A program made the translations under genes and the position numbers. The notes under the pieces were generated by a model. It searched no databases. It was not told the DNA's origin and saw only the letters and a list, made by a program, of their open reading frames with translations. This document shows, piece by piece, positions 24,030 through 32,396 of a DNA stretch of 43,991 nucleotides. Numbering within the stretch: the stretch's first letter is position 1; every line of letters begins with the position of its first letter. This stretch comes from Comamonadaceae bacterium (GTDB lineage: Bacteria > Pseudomonadota > Gammaproteobacteria > Burkholderiales > Burkholderiaceae_C): contig CANFWT010000015.1 in NCBI GenBank assembly GCA_947450895.1, forward strand, positions 1 to 43,991, read 5' to 3'.

Positions 24030-24950
24030 ATGAGCCGCGACCATTTCGCCTACGCCAACAACAGCAACCGGTTTCTTGCGGTCGACGCCTTGCAGGACCA
24101 ACCGTTTGCGCTGGCCGGCATCCCGTTTGACGGCGCCGTGACCAACCGGCCCGGCGCGCGCTTTGGCCCGCAGGAAATCCGCCGCGCCAGCCTGATGTTG
24201 TGCGATGGCACGCACCCGCACTTTGATGTGTCGCCGATCGGGGTGTTGGGCGATGCAGGCGACATGCGTCTGTCCAACGCCTCGCCCCTGCCCACGGTGC
24301 GCAGCCAGATTGAAGACCAAGCCACCGCCCTCATGGCGCGCCACCACTGTGTGTTTGTGGGCGGCGACCACTCGGTGACCTTGCCCTTGTTGCGCGCGGC
24401 CAAGGCGCGCTACGGCACCTTGGCGCTGATCCACTTTGACGCCCATTGCGATACTTGGACCGACCATTTTGGCGAGCCCTCGGGCCACGGCACCTGGACC
24501 TATGAGGCGCTGCAAGAGGGGCTGGTCAGCCCGCAGCACACGGTGCAAATCGGGCTGCGCTCGGGTGGCGCGCGCTCTGCGCGCGACTATGTGGCCGACC
24601 AAGGCGGGCTCATTTTTACGGCGCGCCATCTGCGCGGACTCGACGGTGCGGGCTTGCAGCCCGTCAATGAGCAGATCACCCAGCGCATCGGGTCCATGCC
24701 GGTGTACCTGACGCTGGACATCGACTGCCTGGACCCGGCCTTTGCGCCGGGCACCGGCACCCCCGAGCCCGGCGGCATGACCAGCACCCAGGTGCTGACC
24801 TTTTTGGAAGGGCTGGCGGCGCTCAACTTCATTGGCATGGACTGCGTCGAGGTGGCCCCCGCCTACGACCATGCCGAACTCACCAGCAATGCCGCAGCCA
24901 CCTTTATTTGGACCTATTTGTGTGGCCAGGTCGCCAAGCGCACGCGTTAG
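24030..24950 (+). CDS. speB: Agmatinase (SpeB; ureohydrolase)
   Basis: Hydrolyses agmatine to putrescine and urea; 306 residues. Binuclear manganese site motifs are complete: GGDHSVTL with His114, FDAHCDT with Asp137, His139 and Asp141, and LDIDCLDPAFAPGTGTPEPG near residue 230. The last of these and the MDCVEVAPAYDHAE segment closely follow E. coli agmatinase rather than arginase, although a guanidinobutyrase activity cannot be excluded. I chose ATG 24030 because GGAGG lies 7 bases upstream; ATG 24006 lies before that site. It is the first gene of the polyamine cluster, 9 bp before the oxidase gene. Confidence 0.9.
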   Translation: MSRDHFAYANNSNRFLAVDALQDQPFALAGIPFDGAVTNRPGARFGPQEIRRASLMLCDGTHPHFDVSPIGVLGDAGDMRLSNASPLPTVRSQIEDQATALMARHHCVFVGGDHSVTLPLLRAAKARYGTLALIHFDAHCDTWTDHFGEPSGHGTWTYEALQEGLVSPQHTVQIGLRSGGARSARDYVADQGGLIFTARHLRGLDGAGLQPVNEQITQRIGSMPVYLTLDIDCLDPAFAPGTGTPEPGGMTSTQVLTFLEGLAALNFIGMDCVEVAPAYDHAELTSNAAATFIWTYLCGQVAKRTR

Positions 24951-24959
24951 GAATTGACC

Positions 24960-26267
24960 ATGGCTTCTCTACTGCAATCTGACACGCAGCTGAACCGCAA
25001 CAGCTATTACGAGGCCAGCGTGGTGCGTCCCGCGCCGCTGCCCCCGCTGCAAACCGACCTGAGCGCCGATGTGGTGGTGGTGGGCGCGGGCTTTGCCGGT
25101 TTGTCGGCGTCTATTGAATTGGCGCAGCGCGGCTACCGCGTGGTGGTGCTGGAGGCGGACCGCGTATGCAGCGGCGCCTCTGGGCGCAACGGAGGCCAGA
25201 CGATCGTGGGTTTTGCCAGCGGGCAGGGGCCTTTTGAGCAGCAACTGGGCCAGTCCCAGGCGCGCCAAGCCTGGGATATGTCGCTAGAAGCCATTGATTT
25301 GATTGACCGGCGCATCGCCCAGTTCCAGATGGATTGCGACCGGGTACATGGCTACCTGTATGTGGCGGACTCTGCGCGCAAGGCGCGCGACCTGGAAGCA
25401 GAAATTCAGCACTTGCAGCGCAACTACGGCTTTGCCACCGAATGGGCGCAAGGCGCTGCGGTGCAAAACCACATAGGCAGCACGCGTTACCTGGCTTGTG
25501 CCTATGAAAAACGCTCAGGCCACCTGCATCCGCTCAAATACGGCCTGGGCCTGGCGCGCGCAGCTGCGTCTTTGGGCGTACAAATTTTCGAGCATTCTGC
25601 GGTGCTGGGGCTGGAACGCGGCACCACAGTGACCGCCCGTACGGCCCAAGGCCAGGTACGCGCCCGCTTTGCGGTGCTGGCGGGCAATTGCATGCTGCCC
25701 GTTTTTGGCCCGCAGGTGGCGCCTGAACTGGCCGCCCGCGCCATGCCGGTGGGCACTTACATCATTGGCACCCGTCCGCTGCCCCCGGACCTGGCCGCAG
25801 CGCTGCTGCCCCGCAACGCAGCAGTGTGCGACAACAACTTCATCCTCGACTATTTCCGCCTGAGCGCCGACTTGCGGATGTTGTTTGGTGGAAGGGTGAG
25901 CTACACCACGCGCACGCCAACCGACCTCAAGCAGACTATGGCGCAGCGCATGGCCCGCGTCTTTCCGGCCTTGCAGGGGGTACCGGTGGACCATATATGG
26001 GGCGGCTTTGTCGATATCAGCATGAACCGTGCGCCTGACTTTGGCCGCCTGGGTGACAACATTTATTACCTGCAAGGCTTTAGTGGGCACGGAGTGGCGC
26101 TTACTGGCCTGGCAGGGCAACTGGTGGCGCAAGCGGTGGCGGGGGACGCCGAGCGGTTTGATGTATTCGGAGCGCTCAAGCACCGCAACTTCCCAGGTGG
26201 AGCCTTGTTGCGCACGCCGACGCTGGTCTTGGGCACGCTTTACCACCGCTTGCGCGACCATTTTTGA
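24960..26267 (+). CDS. puuB: FAD-dependent gamma-glutamylputrescine oxidase (PuuB-like)
   Basis: Flavin amine oxidase of the DAO family, 435 residues. It would oxidise gamma-glutamylputrescine to the aminoaldehyde. The FAD motif ADVVVVGAGFAGLSASIEL (GAGFAG at 42-47) is followed by GASGRNGGQ, the PuuB/ordL signature; the N-terminus NSYYEASVVRPAPLPPL also matches the PuuB type. A C-terminal VDHIWGGFVDISMNRAPDFGRLGDNIYYLQGFSGHG region completes the fold. Start ATG 24960 follows a TAGGAATTGACC leader; the TTG at 24954 is less likely. Its position between agmatinase and PuuA supports the polyamine role, although FAD amine oxidases of this family use several substrates. Confidence 0.85.
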   Translation: MASLLQSDTQLNRNSYYEASVVRPAPLPPLQTDLSADVVVVGAGFAGLSASIELAQRGYRVVVLEADRVCSGASGRNGGQTIVGFASGQGPFEQQLGQSQARQAWDMSLEAIDLIDRRIAQFQMDCDRVHGYLYVADSARKARDLEAEIQHLQRNYGFATEWAQGAAVQNHIGSTRYLACAYEKRSGHLHPLKYGLGLARAAASLGVQIFEHSAVLGLERGTTVTARTAQGQVRARFAVLAGNCMLPVFGPQVAPELAARAMPVGTYIIGTRPLPPDLAAALLPRNAAVCDNNFILDYFRLSADLRMLFGGRVSYTTRTPTDLKQTMAQRMARVFPALQGVPVDHIWGGFVDISMNRAPDFGRLGDNIYYLQGFSGHGVALTGLAGQLVAQAVAGDAERFDVFGALKHRNFPGGALLRTPTLVLGTLYHRLRDHF

Positions 26268-26347
26268 CGGCACTGCGAGTGCAAAATGGCAGATCAGAAT
26301 GACCGAATTACTACAAGCCGCAGCCAGCGGCCCGGAGGATAGAAGCG

Positions 26348-27715
26348 ATGTCTGAACAAAAAACCATGACTTTCAATGACTTGGAGCAGTGGCTCAACGA
26401 GCGCCGGGTCACCGAAGTGGAATGCCTGGTGCCCGACCTGACCGGGGTGGCGCGCGGCAAGATTTTGCCCCGCGCCAAGTTCACCGAGGACCGCGGCATG
26501 CGCCTGCCCCAAGCCATCGTGGCCATGGGCGTGACCGGCGAGTTTCCCGAAAGCGGGCCGTACTACGACGTGATTGACCCCACAGACAAAGACATGCAAT
26601 TGCGCCCGGACCCGTCCTCGGTGCGCATCGTGCCCTGGGCGACCGACCCCACGGCGCAGGTGATTCACGACTGCTTTGACCACGCGGGCAACCTGGTGCC
26701 CTTTGCCCCGCGCAGCGTGCTGCGCAAGGTGTGCGATTTGTTTGCCGCCGAAGGCTTGCAGCCCATCGTGGCGCCCGAGTTGGAGTTTTACCTGACCGCG
26801 CGCAACACCGACCCCAACACCTTGCTCAAGGCGCCGATTGGCCGCAGCGGCCGGGCGGAGACCTCGCGCCAGGCCTACAGCATTGACGCGGTCAACGAGT
26901 TTGACCCGCTGTTTGAAGAGATTTACGACTACAGCGACAAGATGGAGCTCAACGTGGACACGCTGATTCACGAAGTGGGCGCCGGGCAAATGGAGATCAA
27001 CTTCTTTCATAACAAGCCGCTGGGCCTGGCCGACGAGGTGTTTTTCTTCAAGCGCACGGTGCGCGAGGCGGCGCTGCGCCACGATATGTACGCCACCTTC
27101 ATGGCCAAGCCGATTGCCGGTGAGCCCGGTAGCGCCATGCATGTGCACCAAAGCCTGGTGGACGTGGCCAGCGGCAAGAACGTGTTCAGCAACGAAGACG
27201 GCACGCCGTCCGAGATGTTCATGCACTACATCGGTGGCTTGCAGCGCTACATTCCGGCGGCTATGGTGCTGGTGGCGCCTTATGTAAACAGCTACCGGCG
27301 CCTGAGCCGCAATTCGGCTGCGCCCATCAATATCGAGTGGGGCTACGACAACCGCACTGTGGGCATTCGATCACCGATTTCCACGCCGCAAGCGCGCCGG
27401 GTGGAAAACCGGGTGATCGGCTCAGATGCCAACCCCTATGTCGCCATGGCCATGACGCTGGCCTGCGGCTACCTGGGCATCAAAAACAAGATCAAGCCCA
27501 AGCCCGAAATGAAGGGCGACGCCTATTTAGCGCCCTACGCGCTGCCACGCAGCCTGGGCGAGGCGCTGGACTGGCTGCGACGCGAGTCGGATTTGCACGA
27601 GGTGCTGGGCAAGGAGTTCATTACCGTGTACTCGGAGATCAAAGAACTTGAATTCGACGAGTTCATGAAAGTGATTTCGCCCTGGGAGCGCGAGCACCTG
27701 CTGCTGCACGTTTGA
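26348..27715 (+). CDS. puuA: Gamma-glutamylputrescine synthetase (PuuA; glutamine-synthetase family)
   Basis: ATP-dependent ligase that joins glutamate to putrescine; 455 residues, glutamine synthetase fold. The catalytic-core motifs are present: ELEFYLT, GAGQMEINF, the nucleotide-binding KPIAGEPGSAMHVHQSL, and NSYRRLSRNSAAPINIEWGYDNRTVGIR. The DLTGVARGKILPRAKF N-terminal domain and overall layout match PuuA rather than nitrogen-assimilating GlnA; the Tyr adenylylation loop of GlnA is absent. GGAGG lies 9 bases before ATG 26348. 80 bp separate it from the oxidase. It is not the only ligase of this family in the window; a GlnT-type relative is at 37898. Confidence 0.88.
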   Translation: MSEQKTMTFNDLEQWLNERRVTEVECLVPDLTGVARGKILPRAKFTEDRGMRLPQAIVAMGVTGEFPESGPYYDVIDPTDKDMQLRPDPSSVRIVPWATDPTAQVIHDCFDHAGNLVPFAPRSVLRKVCDLFAAEGLQPIVAPELEFYLTARNTDPNTLLKAPIGRSGRAETSRQAYSIDAVNEFDPLFEEIYDYSDKMELNVDTLIHEVGAGQMEINFFHNKPLGLADEVFFFKRTVREAALRHDMYATFMAKPIAGEPGSAMHVHQSLVDVASGKNVFSNEDGTPSEMFMHYIGGLQRYIPAAMVLVAPYVNSYRRLSRNSAAPINIEWGYDNRTVGIRSPISTPQARRVENRVIGSDANPYVAMAMTLACGYLGIKNKIKPKPEMKGDAYLAPYALPRSLGEALDWLRRESDLHEVLGKEFITVYSEIKELEFDEFMKVISPWEREHLLLHV

Positions 27716-27755
27716 TGCCCCCTTTTGATCCCAGCCCAACAACGAGACCGACAGT

Positions 27756-29153
27756 ATGAATTCTCCACTTGACACCAAACGCATCCAGGAAATGGACAGC
27801 GCGCATTTTCTTCACCCGTTTACTGACTTCAAAGACCTCAACAGCCGGGGTGCGCGGGTCATTGCCGAGGCGAAAGACATTTACGTTTGGGACTCGGAGG
27901 GCAAGCGCATGCTCGACGCCATGAGCGGCCTGTGGTGCGTCAACGTGGGCTATGGCCGCAAAGAGCTGGCCGACGCGGCGCAGGCGCAAATGCTCAAGCT
28001 GCCCTACTACAACAGCTTTTTCCAGACCACCAATGTGCCAGCCGCCACCCTGGCAGCCAAACTGGCCTCGCTGGCGCCCACGGTGGGTGAGCGCAGTTTT
28101 GAGCATGTGTTTTATTCGTCCAGCGGCAGCGAGAGCAACGACTCCAACGTGCGCATGGTGCGCCGCTACTGGGATTTGCTGGGCCAGCCCGAGCGCAAGG
28201 TCATCATTGGCCGCGTCAACGGTTACCACGGCAGCACCATGGCCGGGGCCTCGCTGGGCGGCATGAGCGGCATGCATGCCCAGGGCGATTTGCCGATTCC
28301 CAACATTACGCACATCGAGCAGCCTTACTTTTTCGAAAAAGGCCTGCCCGGCGAGACCAGTGACGCCTTTGGCATTCGCGCCGCAGGCTGGCTGGAAGCA
28401 AAAATCCTGGAAATCGGCGCCGACAAAGTAGCCGCCTTTATTGGCGAGCCGGTGCAAGGAGCGGGCGGCGTCATCATTCCACCTGCGACCTACTGGCCCG
28501 AGATTCAGCGCATTGTGGACAAGTACGGCATCTTGCTGATCAGCGACGAGGTAATTTGCGCCTTTGGCCGCGTGGGCCACTGGTTTGCGTACGAAAAATT
28601 TGGATACAAGCCGGATCTGGTGACTTTTGCCAAGGCCATTACCAGCGGCTATATCCCCTTGGGTGGCGTGATGGTGGGCAACCGTGTTGCCAAGGTGCTG
28701 ATAGAGCAGGGCGGTGAGTTCAACCACGGCTACACCTACAGCGGCCATCCCGTGGCCTGCGCGGTGGCGCTGGCCAACCTGGAAATCATGGAGCGCGAAA
28801 ACCTGGTGGGCCGGGTGCGTGACGATGTGGGGCTCTACCTGGCGCAGAAGTTTGCCGAACTCAGTGCGCACCCGCTGGTGGGTGTGGCGGAGACATGCGG
28901 CCTGATGGCAGGCTTGGTGCTGGTGAAAGACAAAGCGAACAAGACCCCGTTTCCCGCAGAACTGGAAGTGGGTATGCGCTGCCGCGCGCACTGTTTTGCC
29001 AATGGCCTGATCATGCGCGCCGTGGGTGACCGCATGATCATTGCGCCACCGCTGACCATTACCCATGCCCAGATCGACGAACTGATGGGGCTGATTCGCC
29101 TGGTTTTGGATCTGACCCTGGCCGACGTCCGGGCTGCGGGCTGGCGGGAATGA
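27756..29153 (+). CDS. spuC: Polyamine:pyruvate aminotransferase (SpuC-like)
   Basis: Class III PLP aminotransferase, 465 residues. It transfers an amino group from putrescine (or cadaverine, diamines) to pyruvate. It closely resembles Pseudomonas SpuC in memory: HPFTDFKDLNSRGARVI at the N-terminus, MSGLWCVNVGYGRKEL, NGYHGSTMAGASLGGMSGMH, EPVQGAGGVIIPPATYWP, and FAKAITSGYIPLGG, which carries the PLP-binding lysine. The YSGHPVACAVALANLEI segment is also family-typical. It is 40 bp after puuA and 73 bp before potF1. Together with the Puu genes it gives the cell two possible routes from putrescine: glutamylation and direct transamination. Confidence 0.9.
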   Translation: MNSPLDTKRIQEMDSAHFLHPFTDFKDLNSRGARVIAEAKDIYVWDSEGKRMLDAMSGLWCVNVGYGRKELADAAQAQMLKLPYYNSFFQTTNVPAATLAAKLASLAPTVGERSFEHVFYSSSGSESNDSNVRMVRRYWDLLGQPERKVIIGRVNGYHGSTMAGASLGGMSGMHAQGDLPIPNITHIEQPYFFEKGLPGETSDAFGIRAAGWLEAKILEIGADKVAAFIGEPVQGAGGVIIPPATYWPEIQRIVDKYGILLISDEVICAFGRVGHWFAYEKFGYKPDLVTFAKAITSGYIPLGGVMVGNRVAKVLIEQGGEFNHGYTYSGHPVACAVALANLEIMERENLVGRVRDDVGLYLAQKFAELSAHPLVGVAETCGLMAGLVLVKDKANKTPFPAELEVGMRCRAHCFANGLIMRAVGDRMIIAPPLTITHAQIDELMGLIRLVLDLTLADVRAAGWRE

Positions 29154-29226
29154 CTTCTATAATTTTCCGCGGATGCGCATTTGCTTTTTGTCCTCTCGTT
29201 TTTTCCCACGTTGTTCGGAGATGTCC

Positions 29227-30372
29227 ATGTTGAATAAAACCCTTTGGCCAGTGGCGATTGCCGCCTTGGCGCTTTCCGCTTGCGGCAAAAAAGAGGAGGC
29301 CCCGGCCCCTGCCGCTAGCGCCCCAGTGGCAGCAGCACCGGCCGAAGAAAAAGTGCTCAATATCTATAACTGGCCAGATTACATCCCCGAGGGCATGATT
29401 GCCGCCTTTGAGAAAGAAACCGGCATCAAGGTCAATTACGACACCTTTGAAACCAATGAGGCGCTCAACGCCAAGCTGGTGGCAGGCAGCACTGGCTACG
29501 ACATCGTGGTGCCAGGCACCGCGTTTAGCCCCGCGCAAGTGGAGGCCGGCTTCTTCCAGCCGCTGGACCGCGCCAAACTGAAAAACTACGGAAATCTGGA
29601 CGAGGCGATCATGCAGGGCTTGGCCAAAGCCGATCCCGGCAACAAGCACCTGGTGCCCTGGGCCTGGGGCTTTACCACGGTGGGCATCAACCGCACCAAG
29701 GTGGAAAAAGCCTTGGGCAAGATGGCCATGCCGGAAAACGCCTGGGATCTGGTGTTCAAGCCCGAGTACACGTCCAAGCTCAAATCCTGCGGCATCGCAT
29801 ACCTGGATTCGCCTACCGAGATCATGCCCCCGGCCCTGCATTACATCGGCAAAGACGCGTATTCCAATGACCCGGCAGACCACAAGGCAGCAGGCGACAT
29901 GCTGGCCAAGGTGCGCAAGGACATCCGCATTTTCAGCTCCACCATGATTGACGATATCGCTGGCGGCAAGGCCTGTGCCGTGGTCGGATGGTCGGGCGAC
30001 ATCAACATCGCAGCAGGGCGGGCCAAAGAAAACGGCAGCAAAGACGTGATCGAAGCTTTGCTCCCAAGCACCGGGGGCATGATTTTCTTTGATTCCATGG
30101 CAATTACCAAAGACGCCAAGCACCCGGCCAATGCCCATGCATTCATCGACTACTACCTGCGCGCAGAAAGCGGCGCCGCCGTGTCCAACGAGCTGAGCTA
30201 CCCGACCGCCAACAAGGCGGCCTTGGAAAAAATCAAACCCGAAGTGGTGGCTAACAAAACCATCTTTATTGAGCCGACCGTAGCCGCCAAGATGGTGGCT
30301 CCTGGCAAGTTCACCAACGAAGGCCGTGAAGCCATGGCCAACACCTACACGGCGTTCAAGAAAGGCAAGTAA
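29227..30372 (+). CDS. potF: Putrescine/spermidine-binding lipoprotein of ABC importer (PotF/PotD family, copy 1)
   Basis: Substrate-binding protein of a polyamine ABC importer, 381 residues. The signal peptide ends in a lipobox LSAC (Cys19), so it should be anchored to a membrane as a lipoprotein, followed by an Ala/Pro linker. The mature part opens with VLNIYNWPDYIPEGMIAAFEKE, the PotF/PotD hallmark, and contains VVGWSGDINIA and an aromatic ligand pocket (Trp/Tyr-rich). Start ATG 29227 is preferred: the GGAG is immediately next to ATG 29221, leaving no spacing, but 6 bases from 29227. Its permeases potH1 and potI1 follow but no ATPase, which must come from potG further downstream or elsewhere. 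Confidence 0.88.
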   Translation: MLNKTLWPVAIAALALSACGKKEEAPAPAASAPVAAAPAEEKVLNIYNWPDYIPEGMIAAFEKETGIKVNYDTFETNEALNAKLVAGSTGYDIVVPGTAFSPAQVEAGFFQPLDRAKLKNYGNLDEAIMQGLAKADPGNKHLVPWAWGFTTVGINRTKVEKALGKMAMPENAWDLVFKPEYTSKLKSCGIAYLDSPTEIMPPALHYIGKDAYSNDPADHKAAGDMLAKVRKDIRIFSSTMIDDIAGGKACAVVGWSGDINIAAGRAKENGSKDVIEALLPSTGGMIFFDSMAITKDAKHPANAHAFIDYYLRAESGAAVSNELSYPTANKAALEKIKPEVVANKTIFIEPTVAAKMVAPGKFTNEGREAMANTYTAFKKGK

Positions 30373-30447
30373 GCATTTTGTTCCAGCGGCCCGGGGCATA
30401 TGGAAGACGCCTCGGGGCCGGCAAATTGGAATTGTGCTGTACCCTGC

Positions 30448-31407
30448 ATGCCCGCCTTCTATCGCCTTTGGATGCAGCGTCTGACGCCCGGGCGCCGCTT
30501 TGTGATCGGGCTGCCCTTTGGCTGGCTGACGGTGTTTTTTTTGCTGCCTTTTTTTATCCTGCTCTACATCAGCTTCGTGGACATGGGCAGCGATATTCAT
30601 CCCTTCAAACCGCTGTGGGACAGCCAGGCCGGTGTGCTGCGGCTGAAATACGACAACTTCCTGTCGATATTTCGCCCGACCGAAGGTGGGGCCCTGTTTC
30701 AGACGGTCTATGTCAGCGCGTACTTGCGCTCCATTGGCTACGCTTTGTGCACCGGGGTGCTGTGCCTTTTGCTCGGCTACCCGTTCGCTTATTTCATTGC
30801 CCGCGCCAGGCCTAACATCCGACCCGTGCTGTTGATGATGGTGATGCTGCCGTTTTGGACCTCGTTTTTGTTGCGCGTCTACGCGTGGAAAGGCATTCTG
30901 GCCGACCAAGGGGTGCTTAACCAATTGCTCATGCTGGTGCGCCTTACGAGTGAACCGGTTCAAATGCTGTATACCAATGTTTCCATGCTGGTGGGTATGA
31001 CCTACGTGTACTTGCCATTCATGGTGTTGCCGCTGTATGCAACCCTGGTCAAGCTTGATGTGCGCCTTCTGGAAGCCGCCAACGACCTAGGCGCTTCGCC
31101 CTGGAAGGCCTTTTGGTTGGTAACGGTGCCGCTGTCTAAGGCCGGTATCGTGGCCGGTTTCATGCTTGTGTTTATTCCTGCCGTGGGCGAATTTGTTATT
31201 CCATCGCTTTTGGGTGGACCGGAAAACCTGATGGTCGGTCGCGTGGTTTGGGACGAGATGTTCAGCAGCAACAACTGGCCGCGTGCAAGTGCCTTGGCAG
31301 TGTCCATGATCGCCGCGGTGGTCCTGCCGCTGGCGCTGTATTACCAGCACTTGGCCAACGCGGCCGCGCCCGCCCCGGGTGGGCCAGCTCTCGGTGCTGA
31401 GGAATAA
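30448..31407 (+). CDS. potH: Polyamine ABC transporter permease PotH (copy 1)
   Basis: First inner-membrane permease of the copy-1 polyamine importer, 319 residues from this start. It shows the permease pattern of six hydrophobic helices and the conserved cytoplasmic EAA-type loop DVRLLEAANDLGASPWKAFWLVTVPLSK, and the motif LMMVMLPFWTSFLLRVYAWKGIL, nearly identical in style to copy 2. Starts are ambiguous: ATG 30448 is reported, ATG 30472 is possible, and ATG 30400 would add 16 residues with an odd Cys-rich composition but would bring the N-terminus to the E. coli PotH length. None has a clear ribosome binding site. It ends 10 bp before potI1. Confidence 0.85.
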   Translation: MPAFYRLWMQRLTPGRRFVIGLPFGWLTVFFLLPFFILLYISFVDMGSDIHPFKPLWDSQAGVLRLKYDNFLSIFRPTEGGALFQTVYVSAYLRSIGYALCTGVLCLLLGYPFAYFIARARPNIRPVLLMMVMLPFWTSFLLRVYAWKGILADQGVLNQLLMLVRLTSEPVQMLYTNVSMLVGMTYVYLPFMVLPLYATLVKLDVRLLEAANDLGASPWKAFWLVTVPLSKAGIVAGFMLVFIPAVGEFVIPSLLGGPENLMVGRVVWDEMFSSNNWPRASALAVSMIAAVVLPLALYYQHLANAAAPAPGGPALGAEE

Positions 31408-31417
31408 AGTCCGCCCC

Positions 31418-32254
31418 ATGCAGCGCTTCATCACCCGGCATGTGAGCACGCTATGGCTGACCGCCCTGTTTTTGTTTCTTTATCTGCCACTGCTGTTCAT
31501 GGTGGTTTTTTCTTTTAACAGTACGCGCCAAGATGCGGTGTTTACCGGCGTTTCCTTGCGTTGGTACGAGGCACTGGGTCGCGACACCAAGATCGTGGAA
31601 GGGTTTTGGCTCTCTTTGCAGATCGCTGGCGTCACCGGGGTGTTGTCGGCTATTTTGGGTACCTTTGCCGCGTTTGTGCTGGTGCGCTACCACCGCTTTC
31701 CCGGGCGGGCTATGTTTTCGGGCATGGTGAATGCGCCGCTGGTGATGCCGGAAGTGGTGATCGGCTTGTCGCTTTTGCTCTTGATGGTCGGCGTCCAGCA
31801 GGCCCTGGGGTGGCCCGAGCGCGGCCTGCTGACCATTGTGTTGGGCCACACCCTTTTGGGCATGGCCTATGCAATGGTGGTGGTGCAGTCCCGTTTGCGG
31901 GAGTTTGATCGGGCGTTGGAAGAAGCCGCAATGGATTTGGGCGCACGACCGGTGCAGGTGTTTTTCTTGGTGACATTGCCCCAGATAGCGCAGGCCATTG
32001 TGGCCGCATTCTTGCTGTCCTTTACCCTGTCGTTTGATGATGTGGTGATCTCCGAGTTCTTGTCAGGACCAGGGGTCAATACCCTGCCGCAGGTGATTTT
32101 TGGCTACGCACGCCGTGGCATCAATCCGACGATCTACGCCGCCGCCACGCTACTGATTGCGGCCGTGAGCTTTGGGGTGCTGTTTTACAGCCTCTGGGCT
32201 GCGCGCAATGCCCGGCGACGCGCTCAGGACGCGCAATGGGCGGCGCGGACTTAA
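31418..32254 (+). CDS. potI: Polyamine ABC transporter permease PotI (copy 1)
   Basis: Second permease of the copy-1 importer, 278 residues. Features include the N-terminal helix LFLFLYLPLLFMVVFSFNSTR, VLGHTLLGMAYAMVVVQSRL and the EAA-type loop LEEAAMDLGARPVQVFFLVTLPQIAQ, with LSFTLSFDDVVISEFLSGPG, the PotI/PotC hallmark. Start ATG 31418 is chosen; the upstream ATG 31379 lies inside potH1. GAGG of the potH1 stop region is about 15 bases upstream, longer than ideal. It is followed by 142 bp without a gene before the second binding protein; that stretch ends in an AGGAG site and shows nothing else. Confidence 0.87.
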   Translation: MQRFITRHVSTLWLTALFLFLYLPLLFMVVFSFNSTRQDAVFTGVSLRWYEALGRDTKIVEGFWLSLQIAGVTGVLSAILGTFAAFVLVRYHRFPGRAMFSGMVNAPLVMPEVVIGLSLLLLMVGVQQALGWPERGLLTIVLGHTLLGMAYAMVVVQSRLREFDRALEEAAMDLGARPVQVFFLVTLPQIAQAIVAAFLLSFTLSFDDVVISEFLSGPGVNTLPQVIFGYARRGINPTIYAAATLLIAAVSFGVLFYSLWAARNARRRAQDAQWAART

Positions 32255-32396
32255 TTCGCGGGTTCGCAGGGCCCAGGTTGGCACAGGGTTTGCGTCCTGC
32301 AACGCCATCCCTAAATCGCTTACGATGGGTGGGATGGCAATGCGCGTTTTTAGTGCGTCCTCATATTCTTTTTCGGCTGCATCGTTTAATCAGGAG

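Noticed and set aside
29059..30963. Open frame of 634 codons on the - strand
   Set aside because: It is antisense to the aminotransferase end, potF copy 1 and potH copy 1, all of which have complete family motifs.
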